Source of the DNA: Closterium sp. Naga37s-1
Lineage: Eukaryota > Streptophyta > Zygnematophyceae > Desmidiales > Closteriaceae
Assembly (NCBI GenBank): GCA_947471745.1
Contig: CANJKZ010000093.1
Span: 191,501-255,500, forward strand
DNA: 64,000 nucleotides
Direction: 5' to 3'
Both the position numbers and the translations under genes were made by a program. Of this stretch, positions 32,373-45,800 are shown piece after piece. The notes below the pieces were generated by a model. That model had not been told where the DNA came from. It made no database searches and saw only the letters and a list, made by a program, of their open reading frames with translations. Numbering within the stretch: the first letter of the stretch is position 1; every line of letters starts with the position of its first letter.

Positions 32373-32944
32373 CAGGTTCTAACCTTTTGGATCAATGTAA
32401 TTCGGCAGATATAGGCATTCCACGCGTGCATGGTACCTGCACTATAGGCGCGCATACCGACCAAACTGACCAGCGCATTACTTATGTGTGTAGAGATGCA
32501 GTAAGCACCATTTTCTTGCCAGTCCACTATATTAGGCCTTCTACTTCAACAACACTAGGTTCTAACCATTTGGATCCACATAAGTTGGGAGATTTTCGAG
32601 TTCCAGCTCCACCTTGTACCTGCACACAAGCGTGCATACTGACTGAACCGACCAACGCATCACTTTCTCTGTAGAAATACAGTGAATACCATATTTTTTT
32701 TTCCCCTTTTCCACTAAATTAAACCATTTTCCACCTCCCTACCAGGTTCTAACCTTTTGGATCTATGTAATTTGGCAGATATAGGCATTCCATTCGTGCA
32801 TGGTACCTGCAACACAGGCGCGCATACCGACCAAACTGACTAGCGCATTACTTATGTTTGTAGAGATGCAGTTAGTACCATTTTTGTGCCAGTCCACTAG
32901 ATTTAGCCTTCTACTTCAACAACACTAGGTTCTAACCATTTGGA
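32373..32944. repeat. Satellite array, segment 3
   Basis: About 1.5 satellite units between elements B and C. It ends at ACCATTTGGA at the start of half B, in register with 40176. Confidence 0.92.
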
Positions 32945-33071
32945 TGTGAGAATAATACGAGGAATGAAATGACTAGAAATGAGTTGGGTACAAATAGGGA
33001 AAACTAGAAATGTAGTACCCCCTATTGTCTAACCCACTACAGCCTAAACAGGCTATAACATAAGTTTGACA
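32945..33071 (-). repeat. 3' LTR of element C
   Basis: 127 bp, TGTGAGAATAATACG...TTTGACA on the plus strand. One difference from the 5' copy (GGGAAAACTAG here, GGGAAACCTAG there). Confidence 0.95.
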
Positions 33072-33296
33072 CACCCCCATAGGCAAAGTGGGGGAGAACA
33101 AGAGGTCACAAGACCAGTCAAGAAAAGCAAAGCAAGCTCAGGGTGGATCTCAAGGATACCACACAAATTCCGAGCACAAGCAAGCGGTCACAAGACCAGT
33201 TCACATGCAGTTTGATAAAAACAAGAGGTACAGTGATCACAACCTAGCAAGTGTAAGCATGCAGGTATATATATAGAGATCACAGTACAAGCAGAG

Positions 33297-36200
33297 TCAA
33301 GAAGTAAGCAAGTGAGGCACAGTGGGCACAAGGCCGCGAACAGTACAGAAACGCTGATGATCACAAGGCTGAAGCGCCTTGGTGAACACATCAGCAGTGT
33401 TGGCCCGAGTGGCCAGGTAAAGAAAAACGAAGCTGACCACGCTGCTGCAACTCTCGAGCAAGGAAGTAGCGCAGAGCGATGTGCTTCGTTCTGTGCTCCA
33501 GTCTGTGCTCCTGACACAAGGCAATCATGGCCTTGTTGTCGACGTACAGCACTAGAGGAGAACGAGGCGGCTCTCCAAGGTCAGTCAGCAGGTAGGTGAG
33601 CCAGCGTAACTCCTGTGCAGCCATGGCCCCAGCGTAGATCTCAGCCTCACAACTGGAGCTGAGAACAGAAGACGAGCGGGTAGACCGCCAAGAAACAGAG
33701 CCGGAGGCAAGGCTGAAGGTGTAACCCTGTGACGACCGCTGCGTAGTCAAGTCGTCAGCCCAAGAAGCGTCAGCGTGACCAATGAGGACAACTGGACCTC
33801 GCCCTCCAAGCACGAGCCCCATGCCCGAAGTACTGCACAAGTAGCGCAACACCCTCTTAGCAGCATCCATGTGCTCCTTCCTGTGTCGGCCAGGAGCGAC
33901 ATAGCGTGCTAGGATGCTAAGAGGGTAGGCTAGGTCAGGTCGAGTGCAGGTCATCAGGTACATGAGGCAGCCCACAAGCTCTGGATACGGGCCACTCGGC
34001 TCTACGGACTCGTCCGAAGGTGGAGCTGAGAGCGAGTGACCGGTAGGCAGAGGAGTGGACTGTGGCGAGGAGTACGTGAAGCGGAAGCGCTGAAGGACCT
34101 GCTGCACCATGTGTGACTGAGTCAAGGTAATGGTGCGCTGTGCTCTGTCCCGGGTGATCCGCAAGCCAAGATAGCTTGTCAGACCCAGGTCTGTGCACGT
34201 GTGTCTCTTCTGCAGCTCCGACTTCACGTGGGCGAGTCCCTCAGTGTCAGCAGTAGCAAAGACCAGGTCGTCTACGTACACGAGAACGTAGAACGGCGGC
34301 AGAGTGGTGTCGGTGCGTAGAAACAGCGACGGGTCAGCAGTAGAAGGAGCAAACCCAAGAGCAGCAAGAGTCGTCCTCAGTGTGTCGTGCCACTCACGGG
34401 GTGCCTGGCGGAGACCGTAGACTGGCCGCCGGAGGCCCCACTGGGTACCAGGAGGAAACGACCCAGTGAAGCCAGGTGGGCGGCGCAGCCAAATCTCCTC
34501 GTGCAGGCTGCCCTCTAGGAAAGCAGTGCTGAAGTCAAGAGAGTGGAGCTCGTAGTCACGCTGAGCGGCGACGTGCAGCAGAACTCGAAGAGTGGTCATC
34601 TTCGGGGTAGGGGAGAAGGTCTGGAAGAAGTCAACTCCCTCACGCTGACTGAAGCCTCGTGCAACGTAACGCGCCTTGAAGACAGGCGGAGAACCCGGCG
34701 GCTGCTTCACCCTGAAAATCCACATGCCACTGACGATGTTCGCCCCAGGCGGGGGAACCTCGTCGACGTAGGTGCCTGTGGACTTCCAGGAAGCCATCTC
34801 TACGTCCATGGCTGACTGCCACTGAGAGGAGTAGGGACCCTCTATCGCCTCTGCGTAAGAGCGCGGGATCGGGATGTCTGGTGCATCCGGGTCTCCCTCA
34901 GGGGCAATCAGCATGGACACGAGATGAGGTAAAGCAGCGGCAAAGCACTCAAACTCCTCCTGTCTGTCCTCAAGGACGTCCGTGCCAAGAGCACACTCAC
35001 CCCCGACGGACGGAGGACAGACAGACTTAGACTCAGCAACAAGGCTAGCGGCGTAGTCTAGACGACAGACGGCAGCAAAGTCAACAAGCTCAGCAACTAG
35101 AGCAGACGCAGCAGTGGACTCAAAGGAAGGGTCAGTGACAACAGTAGCGAGGAAACGCGTGACAGTAGGACTGGCAGCACGAAGAGAGTCAGACTCCGGG
35201 TCCGGACCGTCAGGAAGAGAGGACGCAGAAGGAGACGGCAGAGGGACATGCTGTGGAGCAGTGGAAGGACGCAGAATCATATAGTGAGTGCCAGGGACAG
35301 GAGGAGGACGCTCACGCGGAACACGACGACCAGTGCGGACAGCGCGGACAGGCAACTCTGGACGAGACTCAGGCGACGCAGGACGAGACTCAGGCTCACG
35401 ATGCTCCGTAAGACCTCTAGTCGGCCCAGAGTAAGGAGAAGGACTAGGCAGTGGAGAGGCTGGCTGTAACTGTGACTGCGACTGGACAGGCGGTGGACTC
35501 AGTAGGGGAGGAGGAGGACCAGTAGAGGGCGGGAGGCCAAGAACCTGCTGAAGGAGCGGAACGTAGTACGGCCGCGGCCGCGCAGCACCTCCTGAACCAG
35601 CAGAGACAGCACCAGCACCCTCAGCTCCAGGGTCTCCAGCTACAACTCCCGCAGCACCACCAGCAGCTCCAGCACCTCCAGCACCTCCAGCTCCAACTCC
35701 CTCAGCAGCTCCAGTCCCAGTAGCTCCAGTACCTCCACTACGAGCACCTCCAGGACCAGCGGCTCCAGCAGCTCCAGCACCAGCAGCACCTCCAGTAGCA
35801 CCAGCACCAGCAGCACCTCCAGCAGCACCAGCACCAGCAGCACCTCCAGCAGCACCACCAGCACCACCAGCAGCTCCAGCACCAGCAGCACCTCCAGCAG
35901 CTCCAGCACCAGCAGCACCTCCAGCAGCACCAGCACCAGCAGCACCTCCAGCAACACCACCAGCAGCTCCAGCACCAGCAGCACCTCCAGCAGCTCCAGC
36001 ACCAGCAGCACCTCCAGCAGCACCAGCACCAGCAGCACCTCCAGCAGTAGGCCCCCCAGCTCCAGCAGCACGGCTACAGCGCCGAGCGTACCACTCACGA
36101 AGCTGCCGTGGAGAGAGGGGCTCCCGCCGCGACGGGACACTCGGAGGACCTCCAGTCTCAGCACCCCCAGACTCAGCAACCCCAGGCTCAGCACCCCCAG

Positions 36201-39200
36201 GCTCAGCACCCCCAGACTCAGCACCCCCAGGCTCAGCACCCCCAGACACGGCACCCTCAGGCTCAGCACCCTTAACCAGAGTTAACAGCTACCTCAACAG
36301 GCTCGACAGCGTCTACCTGAGACACACCTGAGGGGGCAGGACCCTGAGGGGGGAGGGGGTCTACCGGAGGAGTACCTGGCGCGAGGAAGAGCGGCGGGGG
36401 GGGGAGGGGGGCAGTGCGGTAGGGGAAGAGACGGTAGTAAGGAACCGACTCGTCAAACGTGACGTCCTGAGAGGACAGAACACGGCGCGAGGTGGGGTGG
36501 TAGAACTGCCAACCAGGCGCGTCAGGGGGGAAGCCAAGGAAGACGCAGGGAACGGCACGGGAGGACAGATTGTCCGCAGACAAGTCGCGGACGAAAGCTC
36601 GAGATCCCCAGACACGGAACACAGACGCATCGCCAACCTTCCCCGTCCACCGCAGAGTGGGGGTGGTCTCCGGCATGGAGACCCGGGGCTGGAGGTTGAT
36701 CTGATGCGCCGCGTACTGAACCGCGAACGGCCACAGAAAATGGGGAGCAGCCGCATGGATCATGGACGTACGAGCGACATCCATGACCATGCCAATGCGG
36801 CGCTCAGCAATCCCATTTTGCTGTGGAGAGGTCGGAAGCGTGAACGTCTGGCGGATGCCCTCCGCCCGACAGAAAGCTCGCAGAAGGTCGGAGGAAAACT
36901 CTCCACCTCTGTTTGAGTGCAGACGCACAACAAGAAAGTCCGAGCCAAAGCTCTTCCTGAGCTGGAGACAAGCAGCGCGGATCCAGTCGATCAACACCTC
37001 AGTGACCTCACCCTTGCGGCGCAAGGGGAAGACCGTGGTGTAACGCGAGTAGTCGTCAACAACCAGCAGGAAGTAGCGCTCGTGACCCAATCCACGGACG
37101 CGGGCTGGGCCCCACACGTCCATGTGAAGAGTCTGCAGTGGAGCCTCTGTCGGAGGAAACTCGGAGGAGTGAGGAGCGGCGCGCTGCCGGCCCTCGACGC
37201 AGGGAACGCAGGTAGGGGCAGGCCCCGGAGGAAGGGGAGGGAGGGACTCTGGGAGACCTGAGACAAGGACACGTGAGGCCATGCCTCGAAGACGAGGCAG
37301 GGAGGGGTGACCAAGGCGGTGGTGCCAAAGGAGAGTCTCGTGAGCCAGGAGGCGACACGAGCAGGGGGCAGACTCAGGGCCAGACCGGGACGCTGCAGCA
37401 AACACCTGACCCGACGCGGCTACCTGACTAGGAGGAGACGCAGTGGTAAGGGTGTACAGGCTGGACCCTGGCCTACGGGTGAACGTGGCCAGGTGACGGC
37501 CCGTCCGAGCACACGTGCAGTGCGTCACACGCTGGTAGGCAGGGGTGAACTGGTGAACACCCCCATCCTGAAGATCAGCACCCGCCACCAAGTTCGTAGA
37601 GAACAAGGGGAGGTGAAGACCAGACAGCAAGCCAGACGGAGCCGCAGGACACGGGAGGACAGTGGAGGAACGGGCCACAACTGGTCCCCCAGAGGGGTCA
37701 GCCAGAGAGACTGCCACCGGCCGACTGAGCGGCGAGAGTGTGGTGCAGTCGCGAAAGAAGGAGCGGGAAGCACCCGAGTCAAGGGTGAAAGTGTGCAAGA
37801 CCTGAGCCGACGCGGTACCTGAGAGAGCAGCCTCACCAGCACCTGGAGCAGCAGACTCACTAGCACCTAGAGCAACAGCCTCAATGCCCGGGTCGGGCGG
37901 AACACACAGGTAACAGTAACTCTCAGCACAAATAGACACAGCATACATAGCAGCAAGGATAGCATCATAGTCAAGATCAAAGATAGCAACCCCCGACTTA
38001 AGCAGAATATCCCAGCGAGGGATCTCAGAGGAGCCAGGGAACTGAGTACGCCAGGCGTCAGTCAGGCGGCCGAAGCAGCGTGGTGTGGTGTGCGGGCCTC
38101 CGCACGTCTCTCCACTGCGGTCGCCGGTGCGAAGAACGTAGGTGCAGGGACCAGCACCCCCAAACCTCCCACGCCCAGCGTACCACTCACGAAGCTGCTG
38201 AGGCGACGGGGTCTCACGGGAGCGCTGCTGCTGCTGGCGCTGGCCACTGCTAGAGCCTCCCCGCTGTCCACCACCACCCCCGCCACCCCAACCTCCTCCG
38301 CCGCCGCCGCCGTCTCCACCCCCACTCCCGCTGCCTCCGCCGCCTCCACCTCCACCGCCGCCACCAAAGCCCCCACTCCCGCCACCACTCCCACCTCCAC
38401 CCCCACCCCCTCCGCCTCCTCCACTGCCACTACCGCCGCCCCCGCCATCCCCTCCACCCCCCTTGCCCCCTTTGCCCTTGCCGTTGCGGCGCCTCCCACT
38501 AGGAGCAGACGCAGCGCCGACCGACTCGGTGCCAACGAGGTCGACAGCAGCAGCAGAGGCAACAGAGGGCAAAAGAGGGACGGGGGAGCACCCCTCAAAG
38601 AAAGGGGCACGAGGGTCACCACGAGAGGCTCCTACAGCGACTATACTCTTCTCAGCTGCAAGGAGGCGCTCCTCGAGGAGGTCAACGGTGAGCGTGGTGG
38701 GGCAAAGAGAGAGGAAGTGGTCCCTGACCGAGCAAAGGGAGTCAGGGAGCCGGGTGACGAGGTAGTAGAGAGTGATGTACATAGGGGGGGGGTTCTTGGC
38801 GCAGAACTCGGCAGGAAGCGCAACGCGGTAGCGGGTGTCACTAGTGCGGAGGTGCGTAATGAGGTCAGCGACTGTGGCAAAAGCGGCTAGGTCAGGGAAC
38901 AGGTACGGCAGCATGAGGCGGCTAAGGGCAGCAGTGGCAGGGGAGGAGTAGCGCGCAACAACAGCAGTGTACAGAGTGCTAGCAGTCTTGTACTGGCTAA
39001 AGTGTGCGCGCTCAGCAGACGGCAGGTGACTACGGACAGCAAGACGGGCAGCAGCATCGCGCGTGATCCACTGTGAGCGAACAGTACTGGCAGCATCAGC
39101 AGCAGGTGCAGCAGAGGCGCCAGAAGTGAGATCAAACAGTGAGATACCGTCCTTGCTATCGCACTGCAGGAAAAGCTGCAGATCATCGATCCAGACCTCA

Positions 39201-39253
39201 AAGTCGACAGCTCGACCCTCAGCATCGAAGGTAAGCACATTGGGACTAGCCAT
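33297..39253 (-). pseudogene. Nearly complete copia Gag-Pol of element C, two frameshifts
   Basis: The ATG at 39253 opens MASPNVLTFDAEGRAVDFEV. Gag, a glycine tract, the Cys/His cluster (CTYVLRTGDRSGETC...H....C), protease (TFTLDSGAS) and most of integrase are open to 36272. A small deletion after VAVNSG then shifts the frame. The second frame (from about 36249) holds the GAEPGG and GAAGGAAGAG linker, RT with YVDD and RNase H. It runs to 33391, where a second shift near GQLRF sends the last 30 residues into another frame ending at 33297. The second integrase aspartate is replaced: codon AAC at 36911-36913 gives HSNRGGEF where related copies have HSDRGGEF. The element is probably dead without complementation. 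Confidence 0.92.
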
Positions 39254-40048
39254 GACAGCAGCAGCAGCAGGCTAGCAGCAGTAGCGGCAGCGCGACTCGG
39301 CTAAAGGGCGCGGCTCGGCAGGGCGGCGCGGCTCGGCAGGGCGGCGCGGCTCGGCGGTGCGCTTATCAGGGGCGGGTGGGTAGGGTGGCCGCGACTGGAG
39401 GGGCAGGGCCGTGGTGCGCCGGCAGGGTCGGGGCCGCAACTGGGCGGCAGGGCAGGGCCGCGGCTCGGCTGCAGGGCAGGGCCGGGGCAGTAGCGACGGC
39501 AGCGGCGGCGGCGGCTCGCAACACCGGCGGAGGCAGGCTCGGCGGCGGCGGCAGGGACAGCAGCTGCTGCAGGGCTCCTCGGCGGCTGCTGCAGGTGAGG
39601 TGGCCGCGACAATGGCGGCAGGGGCGGCGACGACGGGGCGGCGAAGAGCCGCGAAGGGCCGCGTAGGGGGGGCCGCGAAGGCCGCGAAGGGGCCGCGAAG
39701 AGCCGTTAGGGGGGGGGGCGCGAAGGGCCACGAAGGGGCCGCGAAGGGCCACGAAGGGGCCGCGAAGGGCGGCGAGGGGGCCGCGAAGGGCCGCGAGAGG
39801 GGCCGCGAAGGACCGCTAAGGGGCCGCGAAGGGCCGCAAGAGAGGCCGCGAAGGGCCGCGAAGGGGCCGCGAAGGGCCGTAAGAGGGGCCGCGAAGGGCG
39901 CAAAGAGGCCACGAAGGGCCGTTACAGGGCGCGACGGGGCGCTTAAGGGCAGGCGCGAAGCGCGCTTCGGGCAGGTAAGGAAGAAAAAACTCGTAGTGGT
40001 GGGCCCTTAGGAAAAAAACGGTCCCACTAGGGAACCCGCTCTATACCA
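39254..40048 (-). other. Leader of element C: PBS, hairpin, GGGCCCACCA box, GC repeats
   Basis: On the minus strand a GGTTCCC/GGGACC hairpin (40037-40019) follows the PBS. The box AGGGCCCACCA (40007-39997) and CTGCCCGAAGCGCGC come next, then CGCGGCCCCTT-type tandem repeats (about 39930-39640) and mixed GC-rich sequence to the gag ATG. Confidence 0.6.
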
Positions 40049-40175
40049 TGTGAGAATAATACGAGGAATGAAATGACTAGAAATGAGTTGGGTACAAATA
40101 GGGAAACCTAGAAATGTAGTACCCCCTATTGTCTAACCCACTACAGCCTAAACAGGCTATAACATAAGTTTGACA
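40049..40175 (-). repeat. 5' LTR of element C
   Basis: 127 bp, flanked by PBS on the inside and TTGGA on the outside. Confidence 0.95.
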
Positions 40176-41972
40176 TTGGATCCACATAATTTGGGAAATT
40201 TCGGAGTTCCAGCTCCGCCTTGTACCTGCACACAAGCGTGCGTACTGACCGAACCGACCAACGCATCATTTTCTCTGTAAAAATACAGTGATTACCACAG
40301 ATTATTTCCTTTTCCATTAAAGTAAGCCATTTCCCACCTCCCCTTCCTGGTTCTAACCTTTTGGAGCTATGTAATTCGGCAGATATAGGCATTCCAGTCG
40401 TGCATGGTACCTGCACTACAGACGCGCATACCGACGAAACTGACCAGCGCGTTACTTATGTTTGTAGAGATGCATTTAGTACCATTTTCTTACCCGTCCA
40501 CTAGATTAGGCCTTCTACTTCAACAACACTAGGTTCTAACCATTTGGATCACATAATTTAGGGGATTTCAGAGTTCTTGCTCCGCCTTGTACCTGCACAC
40601 AAGCGTGCATACTGACAAACCGACCAACACATCATTTCCCTGTAGAAATACAGTGAGTTCCATATATTTTTTCCTTTTCTACTTAATTAAACCATTCCCC
40701 ACCTCCCTACCAGGTTCTAACCTTTTGGATCAATGTAATTCGGCAGATATAGGCATTGCAGGCATGCATGGTACTTGCATTACAGGCGCGCATACCGACC
40801 AAACTTACCAGCGCATTACTTATGTTTGTAGAGATGCCGTTAGTACCATTTTTGTGCCAGTCCACTAGATTTTGCCTTCTACTTCAACAACACTAGGTTC
40901 TAACCATTTGGATCCACATAATTTGGGTAATTTCAGAGTTCCAGCTCCGCCTTGTACCTGCACACAAGCGTGCGTACTGACCCAACCGACCAACGCATCA
41001 TTTTCTCTGTAAAAATACAGTGATTACCATAGATTATTTCCTTTTCCATTAAAGTAAACCATTTCCCACCTCCCCTTCCTGGTTCTAACCTTTTGGAGCT
41101 ATGTAATTCGGCAGATATAGGCATTCCAGTCGTGCATGGTTCATGCACTACAGACGCGCATACCGACGAAACTGACCAGCGCGTTACTTATGTTTGTAGA
41201 GATGCATTTAGTACCATTTTCTTACCCGTCCACTAGATTAGGCCTTCTACTTCAACAACAATATGTTCTAACCATTTGGATCACATAATTTAGGAGATTT
41301 CAGAGTTCTTGCTCCGCCTTGTACCTGCACACAAGCGTGCATACTGACAAACCGACCAACACATCATTTCCCTGTAGAAATACAGTGAGTTCCATATATT
41401 TTTTCCTTTTCTACTTAATTAAACCATTCCCCACCTCCCTACCAGGTTCTAACATTTTGGATCAATGTAATTCGGCAGATATAGGCATTGCAGGCGTGCA
41501 TGGTACCTGCACTACAGGCGCGCATACCGACCAAACTGACCAGCGCATTACTTATGTTTGTAGAGATGCAGTTAGTACAATTTTCTTGCCAGTCCACTAG
41601 ACTAGGCCTTCTAATTCAACAACACTAGGTTCTAACTATTTGGATCCACATAATTTGGGAGATTTCAAAGTTACAGCTCCGCCTTGTACCTGCACACAAG
41701 CGTGCATACTGACTAAACCGACCAACGCATCATTTTCTCTGTAGAAATACAGTGAATACCATATATTTTTTCCTTTTAAACTATATTAAACCATCATCCA
41801 CCTCCGTACTAGGTTCTAACCTTTTGAATCTATGTAATTCGGCAGATATATGCATTCCAGTCGTGCATGGTACCTGCACTACAGACGCGCATACCGACTA
41901 TACTGACCAGCGCATTACTTATGTTTGTAAAGATGCATATAGTACCATTTACTTGCCAGTCCACTAGATTGT
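40176..41972. repeat. Satellite array, segment 4, with 732-bp higher-order repeat
   Basis: About five dimer units. Two successive blocks are nearly identical at an offset of 732 bp: for example, the variant string TTTTCTCTGTAAAAATACAG occurs at 40269 and 41001. This indicates a recent duplication of two dimers together. It ends at CCACTAGATTGT before element D. Confidence 0.9.
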
Positions 41973-42104
41973 TGTCAGAACTATGCATATATGCTCTAGG
42001 CTGTAGTGGGGCACTCCTTATGGGGTACAGCCCAAATTTGGTTTTGCCTATACAAACCTTGTACTGCTCTCTTTCTAGTCATTTTTTCCGTCACATTTCT
42101 GACA
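41973..42104 (+). repeat. 5' LTR of element D
   Basis: 132 bp, TGTCAGAACTATGC...TTCTGACA. Confidence 0.94.
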
Positions 42105-42896
42105 TGTTTTCAGAGCAGGTTCCCTAGTGGGAACGTTTTTTTTAGGGCCCATCATGATTAATTTTTTTTTCCTGCCCTGCCCGAAGCGCGCCTCGCGCCT
42201 GCCTCACCTGCGCCGTCGCGCGCCCTGCCCTAGTGCCGCCCGTCGCGGCCCTGCCTTCTCGGCCCGTCGCGGCCCTGCCCTGTCGCCCGTCGCGACCCTG
42301 CCCTGTCGCCCGTCGCGGCCCTGACCTACCCGCCAGTCGCGGCCCTGCCCTGTCGCCGCCTCGTCGCGGCCCTGACCTCGCCGCCTCGTCGCGGCCCTGC
42401 CCTGCCGCCACCCGCGGCCCTGCCTTACCGCCCGTCGCGGCCTGACCTAGCCGCCCCTCGCGGCCCTGCCCTGCCGCCCCTCGTCGCGGCCCTGACCTCG
42501 CCGCTCGTCGCGGCCTCTGTCCTGCCGCCACCCGTCGTGGCCCTGCCCTCAGCCGCTCGTCGCGGCCCTGCTCTACCGCCGCCCAGTCGTGGCCCTGCCC
42601 TGCTGCCGCCCTGTCGCGGCCCTGCTCTGCCGCCGCCTCGTCGCGGCCCTGCCCTACAGCCGCCCCAGTCGCGGCCCTGACCTAACCGCCAGCTGCGGCC
42701 CTGCCCTGCACCCGCCCCTGGTAAGCACCCGTGCCGCCCAGCCGAGCCGCGCCGCCCAGCCGAGCCGCGCCGCCCAGCCGAGCCGCGCCGCCCAGCTGAG
42801 CCGCGCCGCCCTACTGAGCCGCACTGCCCTGCCCGCACTGCTCCTGCTGCTACTGCTGCTTCTGCTGCTACTGCTGCTACTGCTGCTACTGCCGCC
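42105..42896 (+). other. Leader of element D with CGTCGCGGCCCTG repeats
   Basis: A GTTCCC/GGGAAC hairpin (42119-42134) and AGGGCCCATCA (42144-42154) are followed by CTGCCCGAAGCGCGC. About 480 bp of CGTCGCGGCCCTGCCCTG-type repeats and CCCAGCCGAGCCGCG repeats precede a CTGCTA-rich stretch just before the gag ATG. Confidence 0.6.
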
Positions 42897-45800
42897 ATGG
42901 CTTGCCCTAATGTTCTTACCTTTGATGCTGAGGGTCGTGCGGTTGACTTCGACGTTTGGGTAGACGACCTACAGCTCTTTCTTCAGTGCGACTCTAAGGA
43001 CGGAGTCTCCCTTTTCGATCACACGTCCGGTGTCTCTCCTGCACCTGCTGCCACTGCTGACAGTACAGTTCGCTCGCAGTGGACTACTCGTGACGCTGTT
43101 GCTCGCCTTGCTGTTCGTAGTCACCTGCCGTCTGCTGAGCGCGCGCACTCTGGCCAGTACAAGACTGCTAAGTCTTTGTATGACGCTGTAGCAGCGCGCT
43201 ACTCCTCCCCTGCCACTGCTGCCCTCAGCCGCCTCATGGTGCCGTACCTGTTCCCTGACCTAGCCGCCTTTGCCACAGTCGCTGACCTCATTACTCACCT
43301 CCGCACTAGTGACGCCCGCTACCGCGCTGCGCTTCCCACTGAGTTCTGTGCCAAGAACCCCCCCCCCCCATGTGCATCACCCTCTACTACCTAGTCACCC
43401 GTCTCCCTGACTCCCTTTCTTCAGTCAGGGACCACTTTCTCTCCCTTTGCCCCACCGAGCTCACCGTCGACCTGCTAGAGGAGCGCCTCACTGCAGCTGA
43501 GAAGAGTATCGCTGCTGTAGGTGCTTCTCGCGGCGACCCTCGCGCCCCTTTCTTTGAGGGGTGTTCCCCCGTCCCCCTTCTCCCCTCTGTTGCTTCTGCT
43601 GCTGCTGTCGACCTCGTTGGCACTGAGGAGGTCGGGGCTGCGTCTGCCCCTAGTGGGAGGCGCCACTACGGCAAGGGCAAGGGGGGCAAGGGTGGTGGAG
43701 GGGACGGTGGGGGCGGCGGTGGAGGCAGTGGAGGAGGCGGAGGGGGTGGCGGTGGAGGTGGGGGTGGTGGCGGGAGTGGGGGCGTCGGTGGCGGCGGTGG
43801 GGGTGGTGGAGGCAGCGGCAGCGACGGTAGAGGCAGCGGCAGTGGCGGTGGAGGTGGCGGCGGCGGTGGTGCTGGTCGAGGTGGAGCCGCGCATCGTGGA
43901 GGCTTTGGCGGTAGCCAGCGCCAGCAGCAGCCGCGTTCCCGTGAGACCCCGTCGCCCCAGCAGCTTCGTGAGTGGTACGCTGGGCGTGGGAGGTCTTGGG
44001 GTGCTGGTCCCTGTACTTACGTTCTTCGCATCGGCGGGCGCCATGGGGAGACGTGCGGACTGCCCCACACTTCGCAGCGCTGCTTCGGTCGCCTGACTGA
44101 TAGTGCTGAGGGTGACTGTTACCTGTGTGTTCCGCCCGACCCGGGCATTGAGGCTGCTGCTCTAGGTGCTAGTGAGTCTGCTGCTCCAGGTGTTTGTGAG
44201 TCTGCTGCTCCAGGTGCTGGTGAGTCTGCTCTCTCTGGTACTGCACCTACTGAGGCCTTGCACACCTTCATACTTGACTCAGGTGCTTCGCGCTCCTTCT
44301 TTCGCGACAGCACCACACTCACGCCGCTCAGTCGGCCGGTTGCAGTCTCCCTGGCTGACCCCTCTGGGGGCCCAGTCCTTGCGCACTCCTCCACGGTTCT
44401 ACCGTGTCCTGCGGCCCCGTCGGGCTTACTGTCGGAACTCCACCTCCCCTCGTTCTCTACGAACTTGGTGAGTGGAGCTGACCTCCAGGACGTGTGGGTT
44501 GACCAGTTCACCCCTGGAGGTCAGCGTGTGACACACTGCACTTGCTCTCGGACGGGCCACCACCTGGCCACGTTCACTCGTCGGCCTGGGTCGAGCCTGT
44601 ACAGACTGACTACTGCGTCTCCTCTGCGTCTGGTCAGGTAGCCGCGTTTGGTCAGGTGTTTGCTGCCGCGTCTAGGTCTAGTTCGGCGTCTGCCCCCTGC
44701 TCGTGCCGCCCTCTGTCACACGAGACTTTCCTTTGGCACCACCGCCTTGGTCACCCCTCCCTGCCTCGTCTTCGAGGTATGGCCTCCCGTACCCTTGTCT
44801 CTGGTCTCCCCCGGTCCCTCCCTCCCCTTCCTCCGGGGCCTGCCCCTACCTGTGTTCCTTGCGTCGAGGGCCGGCAGCGCGCCGCTCCTCACTCCTCCGA
44901 GTTCCCTCCGACAGAGGCTCCCCTGCAGACGCTCCACATGGACGTGTGGGGCCCAGCCCGCGTCCGTGGACAGGGTCACGAGCGTTACTTCCTGCTGGTC
45001 GTTGACGACTACTCGCGTTACACCACAGTCTTCCCCTTGCGCCGCAAGGGTGAGGTCACTGAGGTGTTGATCGACTGGATCCGGCCTCCCCACAGCAAAA
45101 TGGGATTGCTGAGCGCCGCATTGGCATGGTCATGGACGTCGCTCGTACGTCCATGATCCATGCGGCTGCTCCCCATTTTCTGTGGCCGTTCGCGGTTCAG
45201 TACGCTGCGCATCAGCTCAACCTTCAGCCTCGTGTCTCCTTGCCGGAGACCACACCTACTCTACGGTGGACGGGGAAGGTTGGCGATGCGTCCGTGTTCC
45301 GTGTCTGGGGATCTCGAGCTTTTGACCGCGATTCTTCCGCGGACAAGCTGTCCTCCCGTGCTGTTCCCTGCGTCTTCCTTGGCTTCCCCCCTGACGCGCC
45401 TGGGTGGCAGTTTTACCACCCCACCTCGCGTCGTGCTCTGTCCTCTCAGGACGTCACGTTTGACGAGTCGGTATCTTACTACCGTCTCTTTCCCTACCGC
45501 ACTGCCCCTCTCCCCCCGCCGCCGCTCTTCCTAGCACCAGGTGCTCCTCCGGTAGACCCCCTCCCCCCTCAGGGTCCTGCCCCCTCAGGTGTGTCCCAGG
45601 TAGACCCTATCGAGCCTGTCGAGGTAGCTGTCGACTCTGGTTCTGCTAGGGGTGCTGAGCCTGCGGGTGCGGGGCCTGGGGGTGCTGAGCCTGGGGTTGC
45701 TGAGTCTGAGGGTGCGGAGCCTGGGGGTGCTGAGCCTGAGGGTGTGGAGCCTGGGGGTGCTGAGCCTGGGGGTGCTGAGCCTGGGGGTGCTGAGCCTGGG

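Larger units (their letters stand above)
32945..40175 (-). mobile_element. Ty1/copia retrotransposon C, 7231 bp
   Basis: 127-bp LTRs at 32945-33071 and 40049-40175 differ at one base. Target duplication TTGGA is perfect (32940-32944 and 40176-40180). The PBS on the minus strand is TGGTATAGAGCGGG, ending at 40048. The element is full length, with two frameshifts and an altered integrase catalytic residue. Confidence 0.95.
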
